NCBI RefSeq assembly: GCF_036588685.1 | Contig: NC_086380.1 | Location: forward strand, 67,778,180-67,842,179 | Direction: 5' to 3' | Length of the DNA: 64,000 bases | Source: Mytilus trossulus | Taxonomy: Eukaryota; Mollusca; Bivalvia; Mytilida; Mytilidae | Part shown: positions 47,515 to 59,468 of the stretch, piece by piece | How the letters are laid out: the number at the start of each line of letters is the position of its first letter | Position numbering within the stretch: position 1 is the first letter of the stretch | The notes under the pieces: model-generated | Databases searched by the model: none | The model's input: the letters and a program-made list of their open reading frames with translations, nothing else | Told to the model about the DNA's origin: nothing | Position numbers and translations under genes: made by a program

Positions 47515-50500
47515 GTTAGTTTTGCTCAGTTTACTAGAGGTGGGGTGAGGGGTGGGGGTAAATGATACTAGGGTCCCGTCATGGATACCCGACATATATG
47601 CTCAATGCATACTAGACAATATAAACAAGTACAATTTGGATTAAAACATTTATGGAACTCCAAAACTGATTATGATAACGATAATCATATCATTAAAGAA
47701 AGAGGTGTATCATGGAGCAAAGCTTAATGCTTTAACTAAATTTGACTATATTACTCTGACAATTTGTTTTATCACAAAGATAAATTTATATACTACAAGT
47801 GTGGACACAGATCAGTGTGGATAGTATGTTTGGGTTTTTGACAGTGTTTTGTATGACAAAAGAAATTCTTTGTTATCTCCATTGGTTTCTATATTATTAA
47901 GTATGTTGTATAATATGACAACTAACCTGAGCATTAGCAGAGTTGTTTATTTTATATTTAGTTTTTTTTATTTTCAAGACGGGCATAAAAGAGCTCGAGA
48001 CACTAATTGCATCAGTTTAATACCAAATGATTATGTCAGATAGAGTATGTTCCACATTCTTGATTTTGGATACATTTTGAAGCTAGTAGAAGAGGAACAC
48101 ATAACAAGTTAATTTTTTCATGATGTGTTTTTTTTTTATATTGGAGATGGTATCTGAAAACATGCGAACATAAGTTTGAACGTAAAATTATTAGATAAAT
48201 ATTATTTATTATCTTAAGTTTAATTATTATGATATTAATAATGTTTCTAATTGGTAATCTCATTATTATTTCCTACTGGTGAAAGTTGAAGTAATCTTTA
48301 AACATTGAAAAAATTAAAAACTTTCTTTACGCTTAGTCTTAGAACAGCTGTTTGGACACACTAGCTATGGAATTGTTGCATAGAAAGATGGAAAATGTAC
48401 CTATTATTTTAGCAAAAAGTGAAAGATACCCATGGGCGGAACCAATCATTTTTAAAAGAGGGTTCTAAACATTTGTTCCAATTTAAAACCAATGATCGTA
48501 AAAAAAAAAGGTGTTCAAAGCACAGAACCCTAACTGGATCCGCCACTGAATCCAAAGGATATTTATACTCATAAGTCTATGAAAAAAATAACACACCATT
48601 GCGAAAAACGAATAAACGAGCAAGAGATTATTTTATGTAAAAAAAACAGTTTTGAACATTTTCATAAGTACCTAAAGAACTGTACTCACACTCTTATGGA
48701 ATCTGTTTGGCACACAGAATAATTGACAAAAAGTCTGCATCTTCATGGATAACATGACCATTTCAGTCAAAATATAATACGCTGTTCTTTATAAGTCACC
48801 AGACACTTCTATCAAAATGAATTTGTTTAAAGAAACACAAAAGTTTAAAAGGCAGATAAAATGGCAGAAGTTACTACAACCACAGAGAACATTAGGGACG
48901 GATATATTTTGAGGAAAATATTTAGAGGTAATTTAAAAGATTAAACTTTTAACTGGCTAGAAAGAAGTATCTCAGAATGCTGAAATTAAGAATCATAATT
49001 GTTTTTGAAAAGTGTTCTTTCTTATCTCATTGCAAAAGGTTTTGAAAGTGCTGTTTTAAATATAATTCTTATTATGACAATTGAAGTTCGGTCGGAATAG
49101 TTATTAGTGAATTAAAAGTCATTATTTTAAGAATGCGTGCAAAGAATCGGTTACTCTATGAAAAGGAATATATTATGAATTTTAGAGCGAGGGCCTGATA
49201 TATGTGATGTGCAGTTGTACAATCATTTGCACATCTTATTTATACGGCGATGAGATCTGGCTGCTCCTTCAGTCCTTGTACATCTCTCTGGAACATTTGC
49301 TTACTTTACAAGTTACAGTTCGTTTTTGATAAGGTTAGTGTAAGATGTTGCAAGACTTTAACCATCCTGAGTTATGCCCATTTATAAACATAAAAATAGC
49401 TGGATGTTTCGCTTCTGTTCTGTAACTTAAGTTTGCCTCAAGCAAATGTAAAAAATCGTATATACAATGAAACGTCGCACGCTACTGGTGTTACTTTGGT
49501 GAAATCACGGACAAGACACATTCATCTTGTTAATTTTTAAACATAAACTATGATATTATAAAGTGTTGTATATCATTTTAAAGCTTTTAAACTCTTCTTT
49601 CAGATTATTGCAATTTTGTATATGTAACAGACCATTTTCATTAATTAAAACTCAATAAAACCTTTATTTTGCAATATGATTTCCTTGTCCCGCGTTACAC
49701 TTTTAGTTTTGTGAAATTCTGAATACCGTATAAAAAACATATAATCTTTTTACCAAACGATATAAAAGATTGTCTAGCACAAGCAATTTATAAGTGGTTT
49801 ATGACGTAATGTCGATTTTTCTCTTTTGAAAAGACGGCAATATAAGAAAAAGGGATCAAGATGATACAAATTATGTGTCCCATGCAAGAAAGGTTGTCGT
49901 AATTTTTTTTAAATTGTCCCAGAAAGGGAATTCCAGAGCAATCCCCATGTCGAAAGTAAATAATTCTTATACTAGTATTTTGTACAAAGATCACACTTTC
50001 GCATCATGCAATAATCAGGAATTTTTGAAGCAAATTCTTTTTATTCGAGTTGATTAACAATGTCCGACATTTTGTCCCCTTCAAACCAAATTAAAGATAG
50101 GGTTACGTTTTCTGTGTTTTCATGATGTTTATTTAATACAGTGTCATTCGCTACATAATTTTTTTTATAATGGATAAAAGTACCCAATTTTATCTCTATT
50201 TTGATATCAAATTCCCATAAATTAAATCTAAGATACCAGATATCAGATAAAACTAAAATGTCCGACACATTGTCCCCACATACAATTTTGACGTTATTTT
50301 ATAAAATATGCTTATAACGTTCCGTCTAATTGTCATGATTGCGGTTTTCACAGACGATTTGGAATACGGCTACTTTATTTTGTTGCTTAATAAGAAAACT
50401 TTAAAATTAATGTTTTATTTTGAAGCTCTTCCGATTCACAAAGAAGGGGTGGGAAGAGAGCTTGATTTCCTCGCGGAACTGAAGTGTTTTCCAGACTATA

Positions 50501-53159
50501 ATAGTCGGATCCGCTATAATACAAATTGATAGAAAAAAAAAACAGCTATAATAATTGTTCTCGCTAATTCCTTTGCATATATTTGTGCAGAAATGCCATG
50601 CTAGATATGCCGTAGTCCTTTTGCCTTGACATTCTGGAGTGCAAAAAATAATGCATTTGCAGTGCATAGTTTATCCATAAAAAAAATCGATTGCCCTTAT
50701 AATTGAAATGTATATAATTAAATGGTTTCAATTCAAGTTACTTTTTTATTTTTAATAAAACTAAAGCTTAACATATTTTATCTAAGAAAAAAAATCCTTT
50801 CTTAGGGAATAATTCAATCCTTTAAAATTTATTGTAAAAAGCCATCTGAACAACATGCATTCCAACGTTTTTATTTTGTCTTACGTCTTTGAGTGTGTAA
50901 CGTTAGGTGACACCAGTATCGTGCGACGTTTCACTGCATATTACCATAAAACACAGATCAAGATTAAAATAGAGTGGCCTAACTTCTACCGTTCTTGAGT
51001 TAAGGCCATTTATAAACATACAAAATGCTGAATTTTTCGTTTCTGTCCATTAACTTTTAATTAGTTTGCCTCAACCGAATGTTAAAATCACAAAACAGTC
51101 TTAATTACTTGAATCCTGTACATGTATCTCAATGTGGAAGTTGACACGTGCATATTTACGAGCAGGATCATTTGTAGCCCATAGACACATTTTCCATTTT
51201 GTTTTGTATGAACTGCATTTTTTTATTTGATCTTTCAGATAGCTTTGGTTGAACGGAATAATGGAAACATGTATTTGGGAATTTAACATTTACAAAGATG
51301 ATTGTTCGAAAAGTTCAGAAGAGTTTGAAGATGAATAATTCCAACTACAGATCTGTATGTCACTAAAAGATCAGATTACTTAACGATTAGTACCAGCTGA
51401 ATTATAACGAAGCTTCAAGTTGTCTCTCGTGTGAAAAGAAAACAACCCCAAATTATTCTAACAGATGACCAGTGACAAAACATTGAACAAAAATGTTCAG
51501 GATTATATTATAAGCAAACAAAAACGACTTAGATGTATTTTTGAACTGTTTGTATGCCATCACATGATAACAAAAGAAGGTTTCCTGGTTAATGGACAAT
51601 TACAAGGTTAAATTCGGATTTCCATCGTACACTGTTTTTACAGTATGTATAAAGAAATGCTGTGGGGATTGGCTGTCAATTTATTTTTTGAAGTTACTAT
51701 GATTAAGGAATATTGATGTTAGCCGTGATTATGTATGTCATTTTCTATTTTAAGACTTTTATATTGTTTGTAAATGGGTAGTGATGGTTGCAAATTCAAT
51801 AGGTCATTTAAATTGAGATTATGACCATTATGATATCTTAAAGGATTTTTTTTAAAAAGAGGGGGTAGGTGAAAAGATTATTTTTGAGGGGGGGGGGGGG
51901 TAATTTTCACTCATTACAGATTTCAGAAATTGAAAATGAAATTTGAAAAATCATTTTGCCAAAAAAAAGAGGGGCAAGGGTATATTTTTTCTGGAGTGAG
52001 GGTTCAAATAGCAACAGCATAGTGTTCTGCACAAATGCATAAAAAAGAGGTAAATTTATTTATTTTAATTTTTTTTTTGGGGGGGGGGGGCAATTCGCAA
52101 CAGCATAGTGTTTTGCACAAAAGCCAAAAATTAAATATTATTCAAATGATATAAAAGATTCTAAGTTCTTTGGCTACCGTTAATCTGTGTCAGAAACCTA
52201 TATTGCATCAAATAATTAATTACAATCCAAATTCAGACCTGTATCATGCACGAAAATTGTGTTAATTTTTGTCCCAACTGCTTAGACGGCGTGCAAAAAG
52301 CTGAGTCCACAAACGCAGTATAATGGAAATAATTAGCTACGATGTCGTGGATCCTTTTCAGAAATGGATGTCGTGGATCCCTTTTAGATTGTAACATAAT
52401 AGCTGGACATTTAAAAAATTCAGGTGTTCAGTCTGGACCATCCAATCATTCAAATGTTGCAGATTTTATTAAACCTCTGGTTTTCCACATTTCTAATACA
52501 AAGTTATTTTGAAAATCAAAAGATAGCAATAACATATTTTTCTTACCGATTCTTCCATTTTGATTATTCGTCCTTTCAAATTATTACTTCTTACAAATCA
52601 TTCCAAGCATATCTACTATGGTCGTTTTTGATTTTTTTGCGGTAAATTTCATAAAATGTCAGTCTGAATCTATACAATTCTATTTTACGAAAATGTGGGA
52701 TACAATGTTAAATTTGTATAAGTTTTAGGTCAAAACTCTATTTATGCTAATTTAATGTTACAAGTTATACCGATTTTTTGACGTTTTCTATGTGTCCGTT
52801 TCATGCTTTATAGATTAAATATTAATTTGCCTTACTAGTAATGTGGATTCTTATGACATGCATTCATCATTTAATCATGAAAAACAAATCTTCTTAAAAA
52901 AAATATTAAAATTACATATACATATAATATGCTTAAAGCTTTTAAAAAAGCGCATTTTACAGTTGCCATCAACTTTGTGCACACCGTCTTTAAAGGAGTT
53001 GACCTCTGCAGTCGTATCCAGTTTCGTTTGGCAAAGCAATTTATTGTATCAGTTTGTCTGTAATAAATAAGACCGTTGGAATTTTCTTTTAAATTATTTT
53101 AATTTTGTATCATGTAATACTTTTAAGATTATTTTTATATAGAACAAAATTCATATGGA

Positions 53160-54067
53160 TGTAGAATAAATTTATTCTGTGTCTCAGCCTCACCATACAG
53201 ATAACTTTACCTCGAAATAGATTTATTTTATATATTATTATACAAGACAAAAATCACATTGAACATAGAATAAATTTATTCTGTGTCACAGCCTCACCAT
53301 ACAGATTACTTTATTTCAAAACAATTTTATTTTATATATTATTATACAAGACAAAAATCACATTGAACATAGAATAAATTTATTCTGTGTCTCAACCTCA
53401 CCTTACAGATTACTTTCTTACTTTACTTTCAGAATAAATTTATTTTATATATTATTATACAAGACAAAAATCACATTGAACATAGAATAAATTTATTCTG
53501 TGTCTCAACCTCACCATACAGATTACTTTACTTTTAAAATAAATTTATTTTATATATTATTATAATCATAAATGACATTAAATGTAGAGTAAATTTATTC
53601 TGTATCACAGCCTCACTATACAGATTACTGGACTTTTAAAACAAATCTATTTTAAATATTGTTATAATCATAAATGACATTAAATGTAGAATAAATTTAT
53701 TCTATGATTTTCTCGAACTGATAATAGATATCAAGGTTCTTTATAATAAATTTATTTTATAAATGATTATATACAGAAAGCATCATGCATTTAGAATAAA
53801 TTTATTCTAAGTTGCATCATTTACGGAGAGTTGAATGAAAATGGACAGTAAAGTGTAGAATACAGTATAAATTTATTTTGAAATGTATCAAATAAATACT
53901 AATTTTACAAAATTGTCTTTGTTTTTCATGATTTTATCTCAAATACAAGGGTTATAGAATAAATTTATTACGTTCTGATCCTATTTTGGCCTCTAATTGC
54001 ACTTGTCAGAAATTAGAGTGAAAAAAGAGGAAAATTGGTTTTTTCCTTTTTTATTCTGCTCTCTGTT
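53160..54067 (-). repeat. Right arm: inverted copy of the palindrome array
   Basis: Reverse complement of the left arm, with 'agaataaatttattct' near 53163, 53267, 53370, 53483, 53688 and 53793 and intermediate 'aaataaatttatttt' words. It has about one more unit than the left arm, so the array copy number has changed since insertion. Confidence 0.85.
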
Positions 54068-54290
54068 TTTAGTTTTCTGCGATGGTTATTTGCCGCAGTT
54101 ATCAGATATGAGACTATATTCGAAACAACGTTAAATTTAACATTGTGATGTTTTAACTGCAACAATTAGATATGTCATTGTTAACATTGTTGATTAATTG
54201 TTTATGAATACAGTGAGGGTTAATGCTACTGTATATATATAAGTATATGACTTTTTTAAATACTGTGAGGTTGAATGCCACAGTAAGTGT

Positions 54291-54427
54291 GCGAGGAAAA
54301 TGCCGCATTCATTTGTTTGCGAGGAAAATGCCGCACTCATTTGTTTGCGAGGGAAATGCCGCATTCATTTGTTTGCGAGGGAAATGCCGCACTGGGTTGT
54401 TTGCGAGGGAAATGCCGCATTCATTTA
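54291..54427 (+). repeat. 28-bp minisatellite, five copies
   Basis: Units starting at 54293, 54321, 54349, 54377 and 54405, each carrying 'gaaaatgccgca' or 'gaaatgccgca'. It lies between the right arm and the recombinase, in what may be an intron of Ngaro copy 2. Confidence 0.9.
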
Positions 54428-54500
54428 TAGTAGTAATGTTAATTATATTTACTTTGTTTATAGTTATTACTTGGTATTCATTATTATATTTATCTTACAG

Positions 54501-55499
54501 ATCAATGGAAACAATTTGAGTGTTATGCCAATGATTCAAGATTTGCCAGTATCATACGAGATTTACCCTCTTTTGTCGAATCGTCTAGATCAAATTCTAC
54601 AATTAAGAAATACAAGTGCTATTTTAAAAAGTTTGAAAAATGGTGTGTTTCATGTTCACTTGAGTGTTTACCAGCGACAACTACTACGATTTCTATGTAT
54701 ATAGGTGGACTCATTCAACAGGGATCCAGTGTTGCGATTTTAGATGCAAGTTTTTATTCAATAAAATGGTTTCATGACTTTAATTTCAAACATAATCCTT
54801 GTTCAGACTAATTCCTTGGTCTTATTTATGAAGGAGGAAGGAGATTGCTAAGTAAACCTATAAACAAAAAAAGAACCTATTACGCCAGATATATTAAGGA
54901 AAATTGTTTTAAAGTTCGGAGATTATAATAATCTCAAAAAATTGCGTGTAGTAGTATTATTTCTGTTAGGATTTTCTGGATTTTTGAGATATAGTGAATT
55001 GGCTAACATTAAGATGAATAATATTGAGTTTCAAGTCAGTCATGTTAAAATTCGCATTGATAAAAGCAAAACTGATTTATACAGAAGGGGTAATTCTGTT
55101 GTTATAGCTGCAACAGGTATAGATTTATGTCCAGTTTTTTGGTTAAATAAGTATATCAATTTAGCTGAATTGAGTAAAAATTCTGATAGCTATGTTTTCA
55201 GAGCACTGTCTTTTATGAAATCGAAAGATGTTTATAAATTATGTAATATAAATAGTCCATTGTCCTATACCAGAGCGAGAGAAATTTTGTTAGAGAGTTT
55301 ATCAGATATTGGTTTAGATAAGCTTAAGTTTGGGCTTCATAGTTTGAGAAGTGGTGGCGCTTCTACGGGGGCTAATAGAGGAGTCTCTGATAGGTTACTT
55401 AAAGTCCACGGTAGATGGGCTTCTGATAAATCCAAAGATGGGTATATTAAAGACAATTTAAAATCTCAAATGGCTGTTTCCTTGAATCTTGGCATATAG
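54501..55499 (+). pseudogene. Ngaro copy 2 tyrosine recombinase, stop plus frameshift
   Basis: The frame begins after a strong acceptor 'atttatcttacag' ending at 54500. The N-terminal domain carries STIKKYKCYFKKFEKWC. A TAA at 54809-54811 interrupts it, and the A-run at 54866-54872 shifts the frame. The catalytic domain (54873-55499) is intact: box I Arg codon 54987 in FLRYSEL, His 55338 and Arg 55347 in LHSLRSGG, second His 55407 in VHGRWAS, and Tyr 55443 in DGYIKD. It is the element's integration enzyme. With only two defects it died recently, or one of them may be a sequence error. Confidence 0.85.
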
Positions 55500-55530
55500 T
55501 TCTCAAATTATTTATTCCTTTGTTTTATCG

Positions 55531-55638
55531 AAGTTACTGCGAGCAAACAAACCTAAATTATGACTTGTCTCTTATTTAGCCATGTATTTAGTATAGAAAT
55601 GTTTTAAATTCGGACGAATTCATGAGGGAGAATTTAAA
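55531..55638 (+). repeat. Ngaro copy 2 repeat B1
   Basis: 108 bases, direct repeat of 59361-59468 (offset 3830), nearly identical; abuts A2. Confidence 0.9.
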
Positions 55639-56614
55639 TTTATTTCTATTCCGTTATATTTGGAATTTCCCTATTCTATTTCTATCTTTAGACTTGTGGT
55701 ACAAGTTTGGCTAGTATGTAAAACAGAAGTGGTCTGATGTTACTGTTGTTTTCTGCACGAATATTTCACTGGGGTAAAGCTGATGACCGTAACTGCATTC
55801 ACGGTCATCCCAAGATGTCGGATGAAAAATTAGGTCAGTATTTGCATTGTCTGTTTAAGTGTTTCTAAAGCATTTTCTTTACAAAGCATACATTGGTACG
55901 ATGTAAATGTATAAAAGAATCACACGGAAATCACATATTACTACCGAGAAATGTGTATGAAACAGGAAATTGCATTTGAAAAAATCGCTAAGATGACCGT
56001 AAATCGTAAGTAAAATATTTTCAAGATGACCGTAACATAAAACAAGGATGACCGTGATTGGTAAAAGATGACCGTAATTTGTAAAGGATGACCGTAATTT
56101 ATAAGGATGACCATCGATTCTATCAGATATCCGTATTTGTATTACCTTTTTTGTATCAAGTAATTTATTGTGTTGGTATAAAACGTATTTATAAGACTGC
56201 ATTATCCTATAGGTAGAAGAAAATAAGACTTGCTTCAAATACATAGTTCACCAACTGTATTAAATCGTATCCGAATGAAAGAGGAATCTTGCTAGCTTTG
56301 AACATGGGCTATCTTGTAAACAATACATTTTAACCTGCCTGTAACTTATAACCCAAGGAAACAGGTGTATATATGTTGCACCTGCTTTGCACGATAGTGT
56401 TGCATATATATTATTGGAGGGCACCTGTAAAAAATCTAAATTATGCAAGTGAAAACCAAATTATAAATTTAGAAGAACTAACTATAGCATTCAAAAGATG
56501 TTCCTCCAATTTTAAAGTCAGTGGCGATTATGTCCAAGAAGGGTGTCCAACAGAATTAGAAATTAACTTTATAAGGTCGTTAGTTTTTCTCGTTTGAATT
56601 TCTTTTACATTGTT

Positions 56615-56780
56615 ATTTAGGGGGCCTTTTATACTGACTATGCGGTGTGTACTTTGCTCATTGATGAAGACCGTCCGGTGACCTATAGTTGTTGATTTTT
56701 GTGTCATTTTGGTCTCCAGTGGAGAATTGTCTTTTGGAGAGTTGTCTAATTAGCAATTATACCACATCGTTTTTTATATT
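56615..56780 (+). repeat. Dispersed repeat R1, diverged copy
   Basis: Located inside the 3.34 kb transposon. It resembles the 17.2 kb subfamily ('ggtgacctatagttgttga'). Confidence 0.6.
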
Positions 56781-57099
56781 TATGAACTATTTCCAAATAT
56801 TGAAGCAAAACTAAAAGAGATAGGGCGATACGAAGACTTCATTTCCGTATTGAAATCCTTATCTGATGGAATATTTACTGAACATATTGCTTTTCATTTG
56901 TTACGGAAGGTTTAATCTCCGTCAAACCAACTGAATGCCGAATAAATTTTGCAGTTCCATCAGATCCAGTCTTTTCAATGGACTGTTTGTATATTTCAAG
57001 GCAGATGTTAAGATTTTAATCTGATTCCGCTGGATAATCTTATGCTTAACCCATGTTTTTTTTCCTTCAACTTTTCGTCGCATCGCTGTCAATTTGTAT

Positions 57100-58080
57100 T
57101 ATATTCTTCCCTACACAGTTTGGAGTTATACAAGGAGATAACATAAGTCCTAACCTGTTTAAGATTTTCATCAATGACCTTCCCAACTATTTGGAAAAAT
57201 CTCTAGACCATGTAAATATTAATAGGCATATTATCTCTAAATCCTTAAAAACTAGTACTGTATGCATGTTTTTGAGCATGCTATTAAGCTTATTCCTCTA
57301 TATGGAAGTGAAATTTGGAGCTCATTCAATTCCTTGATGGCAAAATTTAGATATGGAAACCAACTAATTTGCATGGATAAAATGTATTCAAATTTAACTT
57401 GTGAAAAGCTACACAGTAAATTTTGTAAATTCATTCTGGTCGGCACAAATAAAAACACAAATTGTGCAGCCTTATTTTAACTTGGTCGGTTTCCACTGTA
57501 CTTTTAATTAGTGAGGTCTGTTTTGAAATATTGGCTTAGACTAAAAAATAAGAATAATTTTCTTTATTACAAGATGCATACCATCATTCAAATCTCTATA
57601 TTCTCAGTATAAATCGTCATGGTATAGCTTTCTCCAACACATTTAAAAAAAACTCTTCCTGGTTTTGAAAATCTAAATGATGGGAAAAATATTTCAAATA
57701 ATACCATTAGGAAAATATTGAAAGAGACGTGCATACAAATTTTGGAAGGATCAACTGATCAAGAAATCAGAAGGAGAGCTCCGCACTTATGTGACAGTTA
57801 AGGATAATTATGGTTTCGAAAAGTATCTATATAAATATCTTAACAAAATTTTAGCGTAGAAGATCATTAACAAAATTGAGAGTGTCATCTCACCATTCGC
57901 AGATTAAAATAGAACGACACCAGGGTAGTACTCTTCCAAACCTTAGACCGTATGTCAGCAATGTAATTCTGGTAATATTGAAAATGAAGTTCATTTTCTC
58001 TTTTATTGCACAAAATATAACGAAGACAGAAACTATTTATATCACATCTGAATCATGTTCCAATTTCATTAACTTTTAAA
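57100..58080 (+). pseudogene. Non-LTR retrotransposon RT remnant
   Basis: Broken frames carry GVIQGDNISPNLFKIFINDL near 57123-57180, PLYGSEIWSSF near 57300, and KLRVSSHHSQIKIERHQG near 57870, in the order seen at the C-terminal half of LINE RTs. The N-terminal endonuclease and catalytic box are not visible, and stops are frequent. It is an older insertion carried inside the 3.34 kb transposon. Confidence 0.65.
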
Positions 58081-59360
58081 AATTCCCAAGAGAAATTGCT
58101 ACGGCTGCTGTCTTGTGAGAACTCAACTGTATGAAAAGAGTTGTGTATATTCTTAGTTAAACACTGCAAATATAGCAGATTTAGTTATTGTTGTTATTTA
58201 AAAAAAAAATTAAGTGACAGGATTCAGTTTCTCTATTTATTTGTATTCATCTGCTTCTGACACGAGGAGGATTGCTGTTATTGCCTATCGCAATCAACAG
58301 TATATTCTACAGCACCGTCCCTTAAATTGGTGTCTCCTATACAGATGCACAAATTTATTGTCATTTGTCTATTATAATATCTGTCACGTTATATAATTTT
58401 CAATGTTTGTTGCATATACATTCATTATTGGTAATTGTATAAATGCCCGCTTTGGGACCCTGATTGGAAAAATAAAATATTTGATTTGTATTCCAATTTT
58501 ATCGTTGTTATCAATAAATATATTTTTTTTTTATGTTATTTCTTTATAGACAGAAAAAAAATATTACAGTCATTCTTTAAATATCTAACTATTTACGAGA
58601 AAAATGCAATTTACTATCATTGTCATAAACTCTAAATGCGGCAAATGGTTGAAAAGAAATTGATAAAACGTATTTATAACCGCTAAACGAACCCCTATTG
58701 AGACAAACTCGACATACAGTTATGAATACAAATATGAATATTTCTAAGAATTGACGGTCATCCTTTAAAAGTTACGGTCATCCTTAACAATTTACGGTTA
58801 TCTTTTAACCAATTACGGCCAGCCTTGTTATGAATCGCTAATCCTGTTACGGTCATCTCGATTACGATTTACGGTCATCCTTGCGAATTTTTCAAATCCA
58901 AATTCCCGTTTTATACACGTTCCTCGGTAGAGATTTGTGACTTCCGTGTGAATCTTTTATAAATTTACATCGTATCAAAGTATGCTTTGTAAAGAAAATG
59001 ATGTAGAAACACCTTAACAGACAATAAAAAAACTGACCTAATTTTTCATCCGACATCTTGGGATGACCGTGAATGCAGTTACGGTCATCAGCTTTACCCC
59101 AGTGTATTTCGAGGGCGGTAGTACGGGTGGGGTTTTATAGGCATATATAAGTCCTGATTACGTTTGATTATTATCGATGTGCTCGAGTAACTTTGATAGA
59201 CGAAGTTAACGTTAAGCTCTGCATAATATATTACAGTTATGTTTGTATTGATATGTATTTAAAGGACATTGTGAATGTATATAGATGGAATTGTGGTATA
59301 TTTTTGTAATTTGTAAAATGTTTACAAGATATTAAATGTTGTTTCGCTGAGAAAATAAGA

Positions 59361-59468
59361 AAGTTACTGCGAGCAAACAAACCTAAATTATGACTTGTCT
59401 CTTATTTAGCCATGTATTTAGTATAGAAATGTTTTAAATTCGGACGAACTCATGAGGGAGAATTTAAA
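59361..59468 (+). repeat. Ngaro copy 2 repeat B2
   Basis: Outer 3' end of the element; matches B1. No target duplication is seen, as expected for recombinase-mediated integration. Confidence 0.9.

Larger units (their letters stand above)
39501..53159. other. Interior of the 15.36 kb insertion
   Basis: Mostly AT-rich noncoding DNA with R1 repeats (40138-40236, 43680-43890), SINE tails (40850, 45430), a ~155-bp tandem repeat (42255-42960), G-runs (51888-51901, 52080-52090), and a duplicated 'gatgtcgtggatcc' near 52340-52380. Open frames are at most 107 codons (46122-46445, minus) without a recognisable domain. Candidate small exons are listed separately. A diverged ~100-base direct repeat lies at 49370-49460 and 50995-51085. 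Confidence 0.5.
38708..54067. mobile_element. 15.36 kb insertion with palindrome-array inverted arms
   Basis: The outer ends, AACAGAGAGCAGAATAAAA on the left and its complement on the right, are identical for 86 bases and then differ at two of the next ~30. Each arm is ~0.8-0.9 kb. TTTA lies on both sides (38704-38707, 54068-54071) and may be the target duplication, although AT-rich ends leave the exact border uncertain by a few bases. No transposase, polymerase, integrase or recombinase was recognised in the 13.7 kb interior. Size and arms recall Maverick/Polinton elements, but their genes and 6-bp duplication are not seen. Two independent insertions are less likely, because Ngaro Pol and recombinase resume on either side. 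Confidence 0.7.
55767..59104. mobile_element. 3.34 kb DNA transposon, CACTG ends, 5-bp target duplication
   Basis: Ends CACTGGGGTAAAG..CTTTACCCCAGTG are flanked by TATTT (55762-55766 and 59105-59109), confirmed by the uninterrupted A1 repeat. Inverted arms are ~340 bases; the first 73 bases are identical. Each arm has a terminal hairpin (GATGACCGT / ACGGTCATC) and an inner array of GATGACCGTAA-like words (55990-56110 and 58755-58880). The interior encodes no recognised transposase. A 5-bp duplication with CACTG ends suggests Transib or a 5-bp hAT lineage; I cannot decide. Confidence 0.85.
55638..59229 (+). repeat. Ngaro copy 2 repeat A2, interrupted
   Basis: Split into 55638-55766 and 59105-59229. 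Removing the transposon and one TATTT leaves 249 bases, the exact length of A1. Confidence 0.9.
35670..59468 (+). mobile_element. Ngaro-type YR retrotransposon, copy 2, split by two insertions
   Basis: Order on the plus strand: A1 (35670-35918), Gag, Pol, [15.36 kb insertion], tyrosine recombinase, B1 (55531-55638), A2 (55638-59229, itself split by a 3.34 kb transposon), 131-base spacer, B2 (59361-59468). Removing both insertions and one copy of each target duplication leaves 5.09 kb, matching copy 1 (5.07 kb). Gag and Pol are open; the recombinase has one stop and one frameshift. The family is the same as copy 1 but the sequences have diverged clearly. Confidence 0.88.

Noticed and set aside
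38708-54067. Intact Maverick/Polinton
   Set aside because: Size and long arms fit, but no polymerase B, integrase, ATPase or capsid frame is visible and a 6-bp duplication is not seen.
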